From Triops longicaudatus (taxonomy: Eukaryota; Arthropoda; Branchiopoda; Notostraca; Triopsidae), in the NCBI GenBank assembly GCA_022885665.1, contig JAGQDJ010000065.1:1-64000 (forward strand): 64,000 nt of DNA, read 5' to 3'. Under the pieces are notes generated by a model that was not told the DNA's origin, did no database searches, and saw nothing but the letters and a program-made list of their open reading frames with translations. This document shows positions 22,229 to 34,500 of this stretch, piece after piece. How positions within the stretch are numbered: the stretch's first letter is position 1; every line of letters starts with the position of its first letter. The translations under genes and the position numbers were made by a program.

Positions 22229-24303
22229 CGAAAAACTGGAAAAAGCCTCGATTAAATCAGCCTTCCATCCGTGGGGATTGAAATTCTGCATCAAGTGATG
22301 AAAATTGTACCCAACACGGATTTCTCACATCGAGGAGCGAAAACGATCAAAGTGTATGAGGAACGCAACGTTTGCTTCCGTTAAGCGTTTTCCTTTAATC
22401 CATTCTACTCGCAATACCTGTACCAGAATCCCTTTCTGTGGCCAAAATAGCGGATCAGATTAGGCAGGACAAGTGCAGTGGCTCGCAGACTGATGGCTTC
22501 GTCATTATCCTGCAATCGAAGGATATCCAACGTGAAAAAGTAAGGTCATCCTCCTGTGTCAGGTCAAGACGGCAAAATTGTAGTGACCTTGACATGACAG
22601 GATTTCCCGCAAAATGCTGGATAGACTCGCGGTTTGTGCATATAATTACCATTCTAATCGTACTGTGCAGACAGAAAATAAGCCTAAGTTTTTAGACTCG
22701 TTGTTTATCCGCGGAAATTTTTGGCATTGTGGGAGTCCAGAAAATCCTTCCTCGGGTACAGTGATGTAGATGTGTCAGAAATTCAGTTTGTAGGAAACCA
22801 GGGCGACAAGTGCGAGTCGCTTGTATCGATTTATTTTACCCCTCTAGCATCTCCATGTTGGAAAGAAATAGGGCCCCACGCACCACACAACGCAACCTTT
22901 GACTCACTGCAACGGGTTTTTCTACCTAATACTTATCTAATGCAAATCGTTTTAGTAAGCGATAAAGTTTCCACGCAGTCGCGTTGTCCAAGCTACTGCC
23001 ACAGCGTGTGTCAAAGGGCGTAATACTAAATTTATTTCGTGTATTTTTTGTTCATGCTTTCATGCCTTATAAGTAACCGTTTATTCGTTTCTTATCGCTG
23101 AGAGATTAAGTGAAGGAGCTCTAAGGAACCAAACATGTGACTCTTGACTTAACCGAAATACTGAGCTATTTGTGAAAAATCTTAAGAATAGAACATAAAT
23201 GCACGTGTTCAAACAGCAAAGAAAGAGAAGAAAACTGTCCGCAGAAACGTGATGCTTAAATAGAAAGCAGAAACTGTTCATGTGATGAATGCCATAATCT
23301 ATCAGAAAAAGGTACCAATATAATACAGAAGCCTATTGTCCTAATTTACGTGTCGTAAATGTGTGTTATCTAGCGAAGGCTATCTCTTTTTCAGTTAGCA
23401 GTATGGGGAAGCATGGCGCCGTTCCAGAAAATCGTTATCTAATTCGCGAAGTCAGTTTCTCTCGTTGCGATCGGCCTTATGTGTGTAGTTGATGGGAGTA
23501 GCCTAGTCAAAGATGGAAGTCCAAATTTCAGGCACAAGTAACCGGTCGGAAAAACCGAATTCTATGGTTACGGAATACAGTCCGTCACAAGTAAACATCA
23601 CAAAAATCGGGTGTGCGCTTACGGGTCTTTCTTATGGTTCATAGACCAGCCTTGACGAACGACACTGGATGAGTCTGTGAGATCCTTGTCTCGTTTTGGC
23701 CTTGTAGTAACGCTAGCTCCTCCTTGTAGCCAACTGAACGCGGCTTTCTTTAGGGAGCCTTCTTTTTAATACCCCGAGCTAGTTTGTGTGCAGAGTGCGT
23801 AGAGTGTACGAGGGAAACACAGGCGAATGTTACAGCATCGTTGAGTTTTTGTTCTTATTCTTTTCCGTTTCTCCACGTTCACTCGGCACATAGTGGGTCA
23901 GAATAACGTGAAAGAGTTCTAAAACGAAGCGACGTTTTACAACCTTGAACCGCGCTTGTGGTTCCGTTCCACTATTAATATCACGACTGGACTGTTACAC
24001 ATTGTTCGTCACGTGATAAGACGAAAATATCCTTGGAAAATAATTAGGAAACCACTTAAAACTAGTGAACTCGATTAACGCGGCCGGGTATTGTTGGCAC
24101 GTTTCGTCTGTGTCACTAGGAAAGGAACAAAGTTTCATTCCCCTCGCGAACACATGCATGAGTTGCATGTAAACTAGTTCCCTGTGTGGTTCTTCACACG
24201 CGCTACGCATTTACAACGAATTCGTTTGCCAGCACGGGAGACTGTTTTCTCGCACTGAATTTTTAACATAAAATTTCATCGAAGTTTCACCTGTTTATTC
24301 GGA
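22229..24303. other. Spacer downstream of Nmdar2, probably including its 3' UTR
   Basis: No gene was recognised. ATTAAA at 22251-22256 is the nearest poly(A)-like hexamer to the Nmdar2 stop but lies only 23 nt after it. The stretch 22403-22538 is open and coding-like, ending in a GTAAGG donor-like site, but I could not attach it to any gene. The rest shows no repeats or conserved reading frames. Confidence 0.5.
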
Positions 24304-24391
24304 ATGGATACGAACAATATCCCGTATGTGGATGGAGAAGAATCCGAAGCCGAGCAAAATAAACTTGTCAGCAATGGAAACGAAATCAAAG
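24304..24391 (+). CDS. Possible N-terminal coding exon of the SLC26A11-like gene
   Basis: ATG at 24304 opens a 29-codon acidic stretch beginning MDTNNIPYVDGEESEAEQ and ends at a GTACGG donor in phase 1. Joined to the AG at 25497-25498, the leftover G plus TA makes Val, and the next codon is the ATG at 25501 in the correct frame. The transporter would then be 729 aa with an acidic cytoplasmic N-terminus, usual for SLC proteins. The acceptor has a weak pyrimidine tract, so 25501 may instead be the true start in a longer first exon. Confidence 0.5.
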
Positions 24392-25500
24392 GTACGGCCT
24401 TTTCTTTTATGCGCTCATCCCGAGGGGGCCTCGGATATCGCGGCCCGTGGCTGCATGTGTTTTTATAGAAAACTTGACTTACGCGTCACTGACCGCGTAA
24501 AACGAAGCACGATTTTTATTTAACTTTTATTTCTTAATTTGCATAACTGGTAACAAAAAGGATGGTAAAAAGGATTTTATAAGAAAGGTAAGCAGCAATT
24601 AAACATTCAGTGTGCTTAAAGGACTGAAAAAAGGGAAAGACAGGGAAGAAGACGAGAAGCTTGGCAAGCTTTACCTTGTCTGGAGTCGTTTGGGTTACGA
24701 ATGTTTTGTTAGGGGCAATCAGAACCAAGACATCTACGGAAAGGATTTGCTTCGTCATGTACACGTTCCAAACATGCAGTATACAGTACTGCATACTTAG
24801 TAGTTTGTAATAAATCTGGAACAAGAGATCTAATCAGGATACACAACACCATACTTTCAAGAAGCGGTTTGTGTATTATTCGTTACAAGAGCGTTCTGGG
24901 TTAGGCGCTGCGATGCTTGCTTAAGGGTATTGTATGTACCCGTGCATAAACTTGCCAGATTTGAATTTAAGATTGCTCGTTATTTTTTATTTTTAGCCCA
25001 CTTTTGTGGCGGAAAAAGGAAGCTCATAATTTGACATTCGAAAAGGAAGTTGTTTTCAGTTGTGTTGTAAGATCAATTATGTAATCTATTGTAAAATGTG
25101 TTATTTGTTAAGTGGATGCGTGTCTCAGTGCTATTTACATTGTAACGCATGTCAAAGCATTGAGTTTCTCATCTTATCAACAATTAGCTAGTATAAGCTG
25201 CTTTAAACTGGTGGACTGGTCTGGGCTGAACTTTTGGCATAGGTAAAGATCATATAACCCACACTAGACACTCCATAAAGGTTTCACGACGCTTCGTTAG
25301 AAATCTCAGTCGTCTTGGTCTCCGTCTGGGATACTAAAGACATCTTTTTGAGCTGAAATCTTCTAACAATTGCACATCCGTAAAGCTAGCTAAAAAATTG
25401 CGAGGAACGTCTTAACGGGCAAAGTTTGGTCAGTTTTTGCAAAAGTATTTCATTATTCGAAAATCGTGCAAATGATTAATTTCGTGGTATGTAAATAGTA
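24392..25500. other. Spacer or first intron upstream of the SLC26A11-like core
   Basis: AT-rich with short unrelated frames and no repeat recognised. It is an intron if the exon at 24304-24391 is real, otherwise promoter and 5' leader. Confidence 0.5.
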
Positions 25501-28500
25501 ATGCCAACATCATACAATTTCAACCATGCCGTACCGGATATTCCTTCGTCAAACGACCCGTCCAGTCAAAAGGTAATCAAACGCTGGACCCATACGTGCA
25601 CCAGCAAAATACAACGCTCTTGCACACCGAAGCTGCTTTTAAAACGATTTCCGATCTTGCAATGGCTTCCGCATTACACAGTTCAGAAGCTCGTGGCCGA
25701 TGTTGTCTCCGGGATCGCTGTAGGATTAACCCTCATTCCTCAAGCTATTGCTTATGCCGATGTGGCTGGTCTCCCTCTGCAGGTAATCTTCATTAAATGC
25801 GTTAATGAGAGACAGTGGGATTGTGGACACGCAGCTTGTTCCATTTTTCGACTCATTGTCCAATGAACTACAATTATTGTGAAAAAAATTGTTACTCAAA
25901 AGATGAATTAATTGAAAGTGGGGTTTTTTTGGTTGTTTAATGGCAATGTCGACTTTACAGTATGGGCTGTATGCAGGATTTATGGCACCTTTCGTTTATA
26001 TTATCTTGGGAACTGCCAAAGAACTTTCACTGGGACCAACGGCAGTTATATCCTTAATGACCAAAGAATATACAACAATGGGCGGCATTCCATACGCTAT
26101 AGTCCTTGCTTTTCTGTCCGGTTGCGTTGAATTAGCAGCCGGACTGCTCAATTTAGGTAATCCTTTCATGCTTTGAGAAAAACGTCATAATTAATCATTA
26201 ATGAAAATATTATTAGGTTTTCTCATTGACTTCATTTCGGGGACCGTTATTTCGGGATTCGTATCCGCTGCGGCTATTACTGTGGGCACGACGCAAGTTA
26301 AATCCTTATTTGGATTGAAATTTAAAGGGTCCGAATTCGTCACCGTCTGGAAAGGATTTTTCGAAAATTTTATGACCATCCAACCGTACGATACTGCTTT
26401 GGGCCTCAGCTGTTGCGTATTGTTGCTTTTGCTTAGAGTAAGCTACTTTGCTATTTCACTAAAATCAACTTTTTAATGTCTAACTGATTTTAATATTTAT
26501 TATTTTCGTAGAAACTGAGCGTAGTTAAAAGCTGGTGCAAAAATAGCAGCTGTATGAAGAGTCGGATAGTGGATCGCACTTTGTGGTTCATCGCTACAAG
26601 CCGAAACGCTGTTGTAGTGATCCTGGGATGCGTTTTAGCCTACGTACTGGAACAAAACGGACTTAAGCCCTTCTCCCTTACCGGTACGATGATGAGTGTA
26701 TCGTAAGGGTATCCAGTATTTCCTTATGTATATGTAATAGAATGTTATCTTTTTTCTATTAAGTCATTCGGTTATTGCTGGTGTCAATTTTACACATAAA
26801 AATCGAAGCTTATTTACTGATCCTGTTAAGCGTCCACAGAAATGTACTAATTATTTCGTTTATTTCTTTCTATTTAAAACAGGGAACATAACTCCAGGTA
26901 TCCCGAGTTTTACGGTTCCTCCTTTCAACTTCTATCAAACCGTTAAACCGATAAAAAGCCCTTTGAAAACCGGAAATCTTACGTTAGTCAACGCAACTGT
27001 TGCCATTGGTCATGCGCTAGTAAACGCAACTACAACTGCCCTCAATCATACATTCGTCGACACAACTGCCCTCAATCATACGTTACTCAACACAACTGCC
27101 CTCAATCATACGTTACTCAACATAACTGCCCTCAATCATACGTTACTCAACATAACTCCCCTCAATCATACGTATGTTAGCACTACTGTGCCAACCACTG
27201 CTCCAAGTGAAGTCTACATTGATTTTGCAAAGATTTGCTCTGATTTGGGCTCCGGTATTGCGCTAGTACCCGTCATTTGTATCTTGGAACAAGTAGCTAT
27301 CGCCAAAGCTTTCTGTACGTGCACCGAAGAACATTTTTCGTTCCATTATTACACGGTTTAATAGATAGTTAACATAAGCTTTGTGGAATTTTTCAGCTGC
27401 TGGAAAAAAGCTAGATGCCACCCAAGAAATGATTGCATTAGGTGTCGGAACAATCGCTGGTTCTTTCTTTGGCGGCATGCCTATTACTGCATCTTTTGGT
27501 AGAAGCTCGGTGCAAGCTGCTAGTAATGTGGAAACACCGTTAGCCAACTTACTTACCGGTATGCTCATAAACTATTCTAATGGGTTTTGACATCTACATT
27601 CTAAATAAAATGTTATTTTGTGTCCTTAAATTTTATATTCAAACAAACGTTGCTGAAAGTTCGTTTGATTTACTAGAAGACTTCAACACGGGATAACCCG
27701 TTTGTACCGAAATTAAACTTAGAAAATATAGCCATACCCGATTGAAATGATCGTAATTGTAGGAAGTTGTTGCGAACCACCTTTTCTTTTAAGTAAAGCT
27801 TACGATACAAGTACAATTTTCGTCAAGTGACCTCCAGTGTCTGTGGTATTCTTTAGTATGTTAGTAGTTTCTTGTTCCTTTTCTTTTCTTCGTAAGTTCC
27901 ATCCTTTTTCTTTCTATTAATTCACATGATTTTGTACAGGTGGTATAGCGCTTTTGGCACTTGGTTTAATTATGCCATCACTAGCCTACATTCCCAAGCC
28001 CGTCCTGGCAGCTGTGATTATCACCTCCGTAGTATTCATGGTTGAGTACCACGAAATCAAGCCTATGTGGAAAGCTCGCCGTAAGTTTTTTCAAACAATC
28101 ATTTGGAACCAATAAGCAAACATGTTTTTAACGTATTCTTCTGTATAGGAACGGAGCTCATTCCTTTCTTTGCCACGTTCCTTTGCTGCCTCTTTATCAA
28201 TGTGGAATACGGTATTTTGATTGGAACCGGCGTTCACTTGTTGTTACTGGTCTACCAAGCTACTAGGCCTAAAGTCATTGTCTCCCGTCCAGATTCGGTG
28301 CGTTAATAACATTATGAATGCATTTGTTAATGGTTTTAAAACTCGTCTTCTGTAACAGAGCGAAGGTGCTGAAGCTAAATTATGGATAAAGGCAGACCGA
28401 AGTTTATATTACCCAGGAGTAGAACATTTCCGTTCTTACTTGACAAAAGCTGCTGACAAAGTGCCTTTAGAGACTCCAGTGGTTCTCGATTTTTCAGCCA

Positions 28501-28873
28501 TGAAAGAAACAGATTTTACGTCTATTAAGGTATAAACTAATGCGCGTAACGTGTGATGCAGATCTTCTCCATATTGAACTTAGCTTTATGACTCTAAACA
28601 ATTTTTATTTATTTTTTAATTTTTTATTATTTTTTTTTATGAAAGGCGTTGAAAAGCTTAGTGGGAGATTTCAAGAAGCGAAAACAAACGTTGTATTTCA
28701 CGGGCTTGAACCCTTGTTTACACAATGCTTTACAAGCCGTCATTCCAGCCAAAGATCTACAAATTTTACCGACGTCTACCGCAACAATTTGTGACAGTAA
28801 GATAGAATCGCTTAAATATTGCAGACCTGATTGTTTTCTGTCTGTTGTAGGAGAAGATGACGGACAAGTTTGA
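25501..28873 (+). CDS. SLC26A11: SLC26A11-like sulfate/anion transporter with STAS domain
   Basis: Eleven exons: 25501-25782, 25961-26156, 26217-26437, 26512-26683, 26883-27314, 27397-27558, 27940-28080, 28149-28297, 28359-28529, 28646-28796, 28851-28873. They total 2100 nt (699 aa) and phases close throughout. In-frame TAA at 25492-25494. The family carries sulfate and other anions across plasma or lysosomal membranes. Seen: the N-terminal LPHY and sulfate-transporter core AYADVAGLPLQYGLYAGF (about 84-101), ELSLGPTAV, later membrane segments including GSFFGGMPITASFGRSSVQ, and a C-terminal STAS region (about 590-690). The relatives closest in sequence are SLC26A11, not the epithelial SLC26A1-6 group. 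It is roughly 90 residues longer than human SLC26A11, largely from an inserted repeat-bearing extracellular loop in exon 5 (residues 292-395) rich in N-glycosylation sequons. Introns as short as 60 nt. The tail after STAS is only a few residues. Confidence 0.95.
27032..27181 (+). repeat. Coding 30-bp minisatellite, 5 units
   Basis: Five tandem 30-bp units start at 27032, 27062, 27092, 27122 and 27152. Units 2 and 3 are identical and unit 4 differs from them by one base. They sit in exon 5 of the SLC26A11-like gene in frame, encoding residues 341-390 as repeats of TTALNHTLLN. Each unit carries an N-H-T sequon, and most unit junctions create another (N-T-T or N-I-T). Confidence 0.97.
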
Positions 28874-29028
28874 CAGCCTTGAATTCCAGTTCGGTCCAAT
28901 GTTATTCCATTGTTATTGTCCACTTGTCAAGAAATGCTTTGTACCTTGTTATATTGCCCTACCCCGGTTATGGCATTAGCATAAGTCACACAGGGAATTT
29001 TGTACACCGCAAAAAATAATGAAGATTA

Positions 29029-29034
29029 ATTAAA
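29029..29034 (+). terminator. Candidate poly(A) signal ATTAAA for the SLC26A11-like gene
   Basis: ATTAAA lies 156 nt after the stop codon. A canonical AATAAA occurs only at 29886-29891, about 1 kb downstream. Which is used cannot be told from the sequence. Confidence 0.3.
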
Positions 29035-31471
29035 TAAGGAGCACGCAAAGAAAAAGAATTTTAACCAACAGTACTACATTTAAAAAAAAAATCCACAGAA
29101 AGTCGTCTGTTCTATTTAATCAAATCGAACAGATTGTAACAAGAATGTCCAAATATAACACGGCAATAGGCAAAAGCCAATGTCGTTTTTCCACTAAGAC
29201 GGGGAAAGCACAAGCTAAAAGGAAAATATTTTGGGATAAAATGATCAATAACCTACAAAGACATACGGTGCTAAAAATTCATAAGTCTTCTCAGGCCTAT
29301 ATTATACTTATTACAGCTGAAGCGAATGTCCGAAATGTCGGGAGCAATCACTTTTGCCAGTGATATTTGTGCGTTAGACGAGTAGTGAGGTCCCAAGTTA
29401 TTTAATTATAAAGAGAAAGATCCGTATCATTTATTTTTCTCCTTTTTTACCGCGCTCAGCAAAAATTTGTGAGCACACTCGTTTTACAGCTATTTTATGT
29501 CGTTTCATATCTATTGTTTAAAATTAATTTTTTATAAATAATTTTTATTTCTTACTAAATTGAATGGTCACGGCAAGCAGATAAGTGAAAAAAAAAATAA
29601 TTAAAAATCACAGTTGAGTGTCTGAAGTATTTCAAACTCCATGGAGTACACAAATTCAAAATAGAAATTTTAGCCGCGAGAATGCGGAGCATTACGATCA
29701 CTAACCCTTAATGCTTTTTGCTTCCGCTCGCATTTATGGATCCAATAGTGCATTGCAATGACATCTGCCGTAAATCCGATTATTGACAACGTAAAAGAAG
29801 CGCTCTTTCAGCCAAGCTTGTTGTGACCTGTAATGTAATCAGTTGAAGAGAATGAAAGGAAATGTAACTGAATTAACAAAAAGTAAATAAAGCTTCCAAC
29901 GTTTACGCATATAACAAACGTGTATTTAACAAGAAATACAAAATCACACGCATCCTCTGTCAAGGAGGAGCGCGTAACGGGTGATGTCTGTTCTCACTAG
30001 CACAGACAGTCCGAAAACGCGCGCATTCCGATGACATCCGGCTCAATCCCATATGCGTTTCCCACCACAGGACGGCATACCCTTCTTTTAAAAAACCTTG
30101 CTTTCAGGTAGGTAATAGACTTTAAAAATTCATTAGTTGGTAAACCTGCGTAAACTACAAATCCGCAGTTAGACGCTAATTATCATAAGCCTTTCACTTC
30201 GACCAACAAGGAAAACGAGGAGAACTTCACACTGGCGTATTCTGTGTTTCTCACCGCTAGAGGCGTAGTTTGGCAATACACTGTGATACAGAGCAAGGTT
30301 TAATTTGTAATGCATTTAATAGGCAAGAAACCGATAAGAATTGATTTACCAGCTTAGCTTCTGTTCACGTAGGTCTAGGCTTTAGAAGCTCTATATTTCT
30401 GTCTAATTACATGCACGGTGAATCTACATGTTACAAAATTGGAGCACCTGGTTTTGCAGCACTTCAATCAGTAAAGGTGTCACACGATATGTCTTAAGAC
30501 TAATGTGACCATAGGACCAATGCGACCGTTTACTTTATGCATTGAAGTATAATTCGGCCATTCAAATTTCGAATAGGAAACATAAGCTTTAAATCAAGAT
30601 CTGGACCCTTAAGTATTCTGTGGTTTGTAAGCGAACAGAAAGTTGACGTTACTTGCTTAAAAAATTTGTTAATTGACCCATTGTTCACGTAAAACTTCGT
30701 TTGAACCATGATCACTACGCATATTTACAGTCCGTACAATTTTTTGTCATTACAAAACAGAAATGTATAATTTCCAGCTGAAAAGTACTGTCTTTTCCCT
30801 CGAGCACTAGATGCAATTTATGGTAAGCTGCTTGCGTGAATGGGGTATGCAAGGCTAAATGAAAAAAGAACCGACAAAAAGGGAAGAAGAAAATAATGTA
30901 CACTCCTACCTTCTTTAAAGACCTTCCCTCACCTTTTTTTAAGAAAAGTGAAAGCAATTTTTAGTATTTTTTCAACATGTATATTTATTAGAGCAGGTGT
31001 CATACGGAAAACGCGTGACTTGTACCTTTCAAGAAGCTTTGCTTTTTTGAGAACGTGTTACGTCGGTTTCATTATGCATGAGACTCCTTTTAAAAACTTA
31101 CCATGTTTCCGGAGGGCTGACCTTTATGACCCAAACATTTTTTTAAAGAGAGCTTAAAAAGATAGGCATGAGAACGGAGACGTGGCAAAACGGAGAGTTT
31201 AAAACAAAATGTAAAAACCTAACCGACCCTTGACATACTTGGACGCCCTCCTCGCTTTTAGTAAAACACCTCGTGGAAAGTAAAGCTTCAGATTACCACT
31301 AGAAAGTGATAGTTTCCAATAGGTGTAAAACTTGTTTTCAGCCTAATTGCTCGACAAATAAAAGTAACTGAATTTCTTTTAAATTTGATTCTAGAACTTA
31401 ATAGCCTCAAAAACTACACTGTATAATCTAAATAGTTACATCCTATGTCTATCGCGAAAGACGAAGCCGGA

Positions 31472-31549
31472 TATGGAAGTTACTTGCAAATGCTCCGCGT
31501 TGTTACCCGCAGATCTCAAAACCAGCTTGTGTAAGTCGGCCAACGAAGG
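31472..31549 (+). other. Exon-like stretch with good donor
   Basis: An ATG at 31472 opens a 26-codon frame beginning MEVTCKCSALLPADLK and ends in a consensus donor (GAAG/GTAAGC) in phase 1. Its base composition is more GC-rich than its surroundings. Phase 1 does not match coding exon 1 or 2 of the downstream I-BAR gene, so if real it is a non-coding leader exon or belongs to an unidentified transcript. Confidence 0.25.
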
Positions 31550-34500
31550 TAAGCAAACTTATATTTTCCAACATTATTGGCTTGTGGAGTTTATTTAAAA
31601 CATCTCGTGTCGCTGTTTCTATTTTTGTAAATTATAAAACTATTTAAATATACAATTTAATACCTTTTGCCTTTTCTCTATCATCGGAAAGTTGCTAAGA
31701 CACTCTTCTAACCGTGCAATAAAATTTTTCGCAAAGAAATCTCTCCTTTTTTGTTCGCAAATAAAGCAAATAGGTTGATGACTTGAAGGATTGGTTTAAT
31801 TTTCTAATAAATCCAAAGAACTCGATAAAAATACTGGAAGAAATCTTCTTTCCGTCAAGTTTGGAAAATTGGTTGGACAGTTGAAATAAAATAAAATCGA
31901 AAATGTGGTTTCTGATTTACCGACAGTCATAGAATGTTGGTTAACGCCATGCTCTGAATATTACACTGGGAAATAGTTGTTAAATAAATTAGGTAAATGG
32001 TCGCCTCATTTCAGAGCAAGGAAGGTGCGAGGAAAGAAAGTTTGTGGGCATCTCTTTTTATTGGAAAACTTGAAGAATGTTCAACCTCATTCTCACCTGC
32101 ATGGGCACATATAAGATGCACATGGGCTCTCGTTTAATGCGTTTTTCACACGTAATTGTATTTCAAATCGTCGGTAAAACAGATGTTACACCTGCGCCTT
32201 GAGCGGAGGATGCGTGTGTGTCAAGGTGAAATGAAAACAGGCAGCATCTCACAGCCGTGGGAGAGTGATGGAAGGGTCTTCAGATAAACGCCTTCCCTCT
32301 TGTGATCTTGATCACACAAAACTAGTATTTACCATGAAAAAATGGAAGAAAGTTACTTCGTGCCTGTCACGCATATAGAAAATGAATGATTCTGATAACT
32401 TTCATGATTTTGTACGTAAATAAAACTTTGCCCTTGGTTTCCTTTCTTTTGTTTAAATAGCTACTCACTTCAGTTGTGTCCCAAAGTATTATTTTTGCGT
32501 AATGTAAGGAACTTTTTTGGTGAGTCATCCGCAAATTACGATAATCAAATTGGTTCAGCTCACACGAGGATTACTAGAAAATCTTCCAGAGTTATCCAAC
32601 TTAATGAGAATTGAATAATGGGATCAATTTTTATTTATTTCTTATAAATAAGCCAACACAGTGTTAAAAGATACTGAACAAACATCATCCGAAATGGAGC
32701 ATAATCATAAAAGGTTTAGTTTTTCTTTGGTTCGCTGACAACGTACATACTGTGTGTAGTTAGTTTATTTTTATTTATTTTTTTCGTGCAATGCCGGTTT
32801 TATTTATGTAATTTGCTCTAAAAAAATCAGAATGTGTTTACAACTCCCAAGAAATAAGGACGTTGCTTTCTCAAGAGGCAAAAAAAAGTAACATTGCATT
32901 TTCGCTTCCTCCATTTCTTATTGTAACAGGATTACAATATCCTGTTTGCAATTTCACCCTTTTCTATTTACTGTTTTCCCCACAATGTTAATTCCTTTTC
33001 TTTGCAATGCCTATACTTAGGGAGTGCTATAAAAAGGAGGTGAGAATGATCATAGGGGTATTCAGTTGCGGACATTTCATAATAAAAGGCATGATGTGAT
33101 ACAATTATTTTAAAATTTAAGAACGGCCATTCCGTCACAGCGTTTGGACTTACAGATTTGTGGGAATGACACACACTATAAACCTAGTTATACGGTAACT
33201 TTTTTGCCTGTCTCGGGAAACCTCTCGAACCGTTCAGGAACCCCAAGAGTTTGAATTCTCATTATTTCAGATCTCGCACGGGTGTATGCAAACTATTTCA
33301 CACAACAAAACCGATTACTGAAGTTTGTTTCAAAAGAGCCAACAAAGCAAAGCACATGTTGAAAAAAGAGGAACAAAGGATCAGTGGACTTTAATTAAGG
33401 GGTTATACTAGTTCTGTCTTTCTTCTTGACTTGAATAGCGGGCAGTTGTGAAGGGTGACACAAGTGAAGAACACAGACTCATTTTCAATGTTTTTATGCG
33501 GTAGCACATTGAGATTGTGTTATTGCATGGATTCAAGGCATATAAGAGCACGTTCGTTTCCTGGTTTTCAGGAATCACAAACTAATTCGCCGTTTTTAGT
33601 TTTATTACGGATCTTTTGCTGTAAATGTATACTCGTCTCCTTCGTTAATTATAGCACCGTGACAATTTTCGTTTCAATTAAATTCCATGATGGTTTCATT
33701 TTTTTATTTTTTTTTAAGGCGATTCTCTTTTGGAGATTTTAAGCGAACTGACTTTCTCTTTGAATATTAACTGGTACAGATTCTCCGTCGTCCTTTCAAA
33801 CATGTTCCAACTGAGTGGGCAAACTTGCGAAGTAATTCCATTATTCGATAAAAGTGCTTCTTGTTCTGCGTAACTGTAGTCCTCCAAACCAGGAAAATCA
33901 AAACGTTCTACTTGTGAATCTTCCTTTGACAAGAGGTAGAGTACATAACAAGGACATTTCCTTGATTAAACCAGTGCGTTTTCACTGAGTTTTGGAATCT
34001 TGAGAATTATGCGCAGTAGACTAAGAGAAACTTTTAAGTGTGAACGCATGCTTCTTCAGGAATCTTTTCACTAGTATATGCAAGACTTAATGGGTTCTTT
34101 GCTTCAATAGCTTTCCTTTTCTTCCCATCTCAGAAAGCAGGGAGAGGGGTAAATGCTTACAGAAAGTCATAAAGTGCAACCCGAGTAGGAAATTTCGTCG
34201 TTTCTCAGTGGCGCCGATCTGAATTTGGGATCAACTCTCGGTTATCTTTCTCGTTACATTCAGGATGAGGCTTGAGCAGAGCTAATAGTTCTCCAAGTAT
34301 TGGATGCAAACAGAACAGTTCAATTTATGTAAAACTCACGGATTTTTCTCTTTGTCTTTTTCAATACAAAGTCGAGATAACTGCCACGTTGTTTTCTCGC
34401 TGAGTTCCAAGCTAATAATGTGAGTTATATATGTCTGCTATTAATTTTCTTGTAACTACTATGCTTCTTCAGCAAACTATTGTTTAGTTATTTAAAACCT

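Noticed and set aside
34207..34216. CAGTGGCGCC resembling a hAT terminus
   Set aside because: No inverted partner or 8-bp duplication was found nearby.
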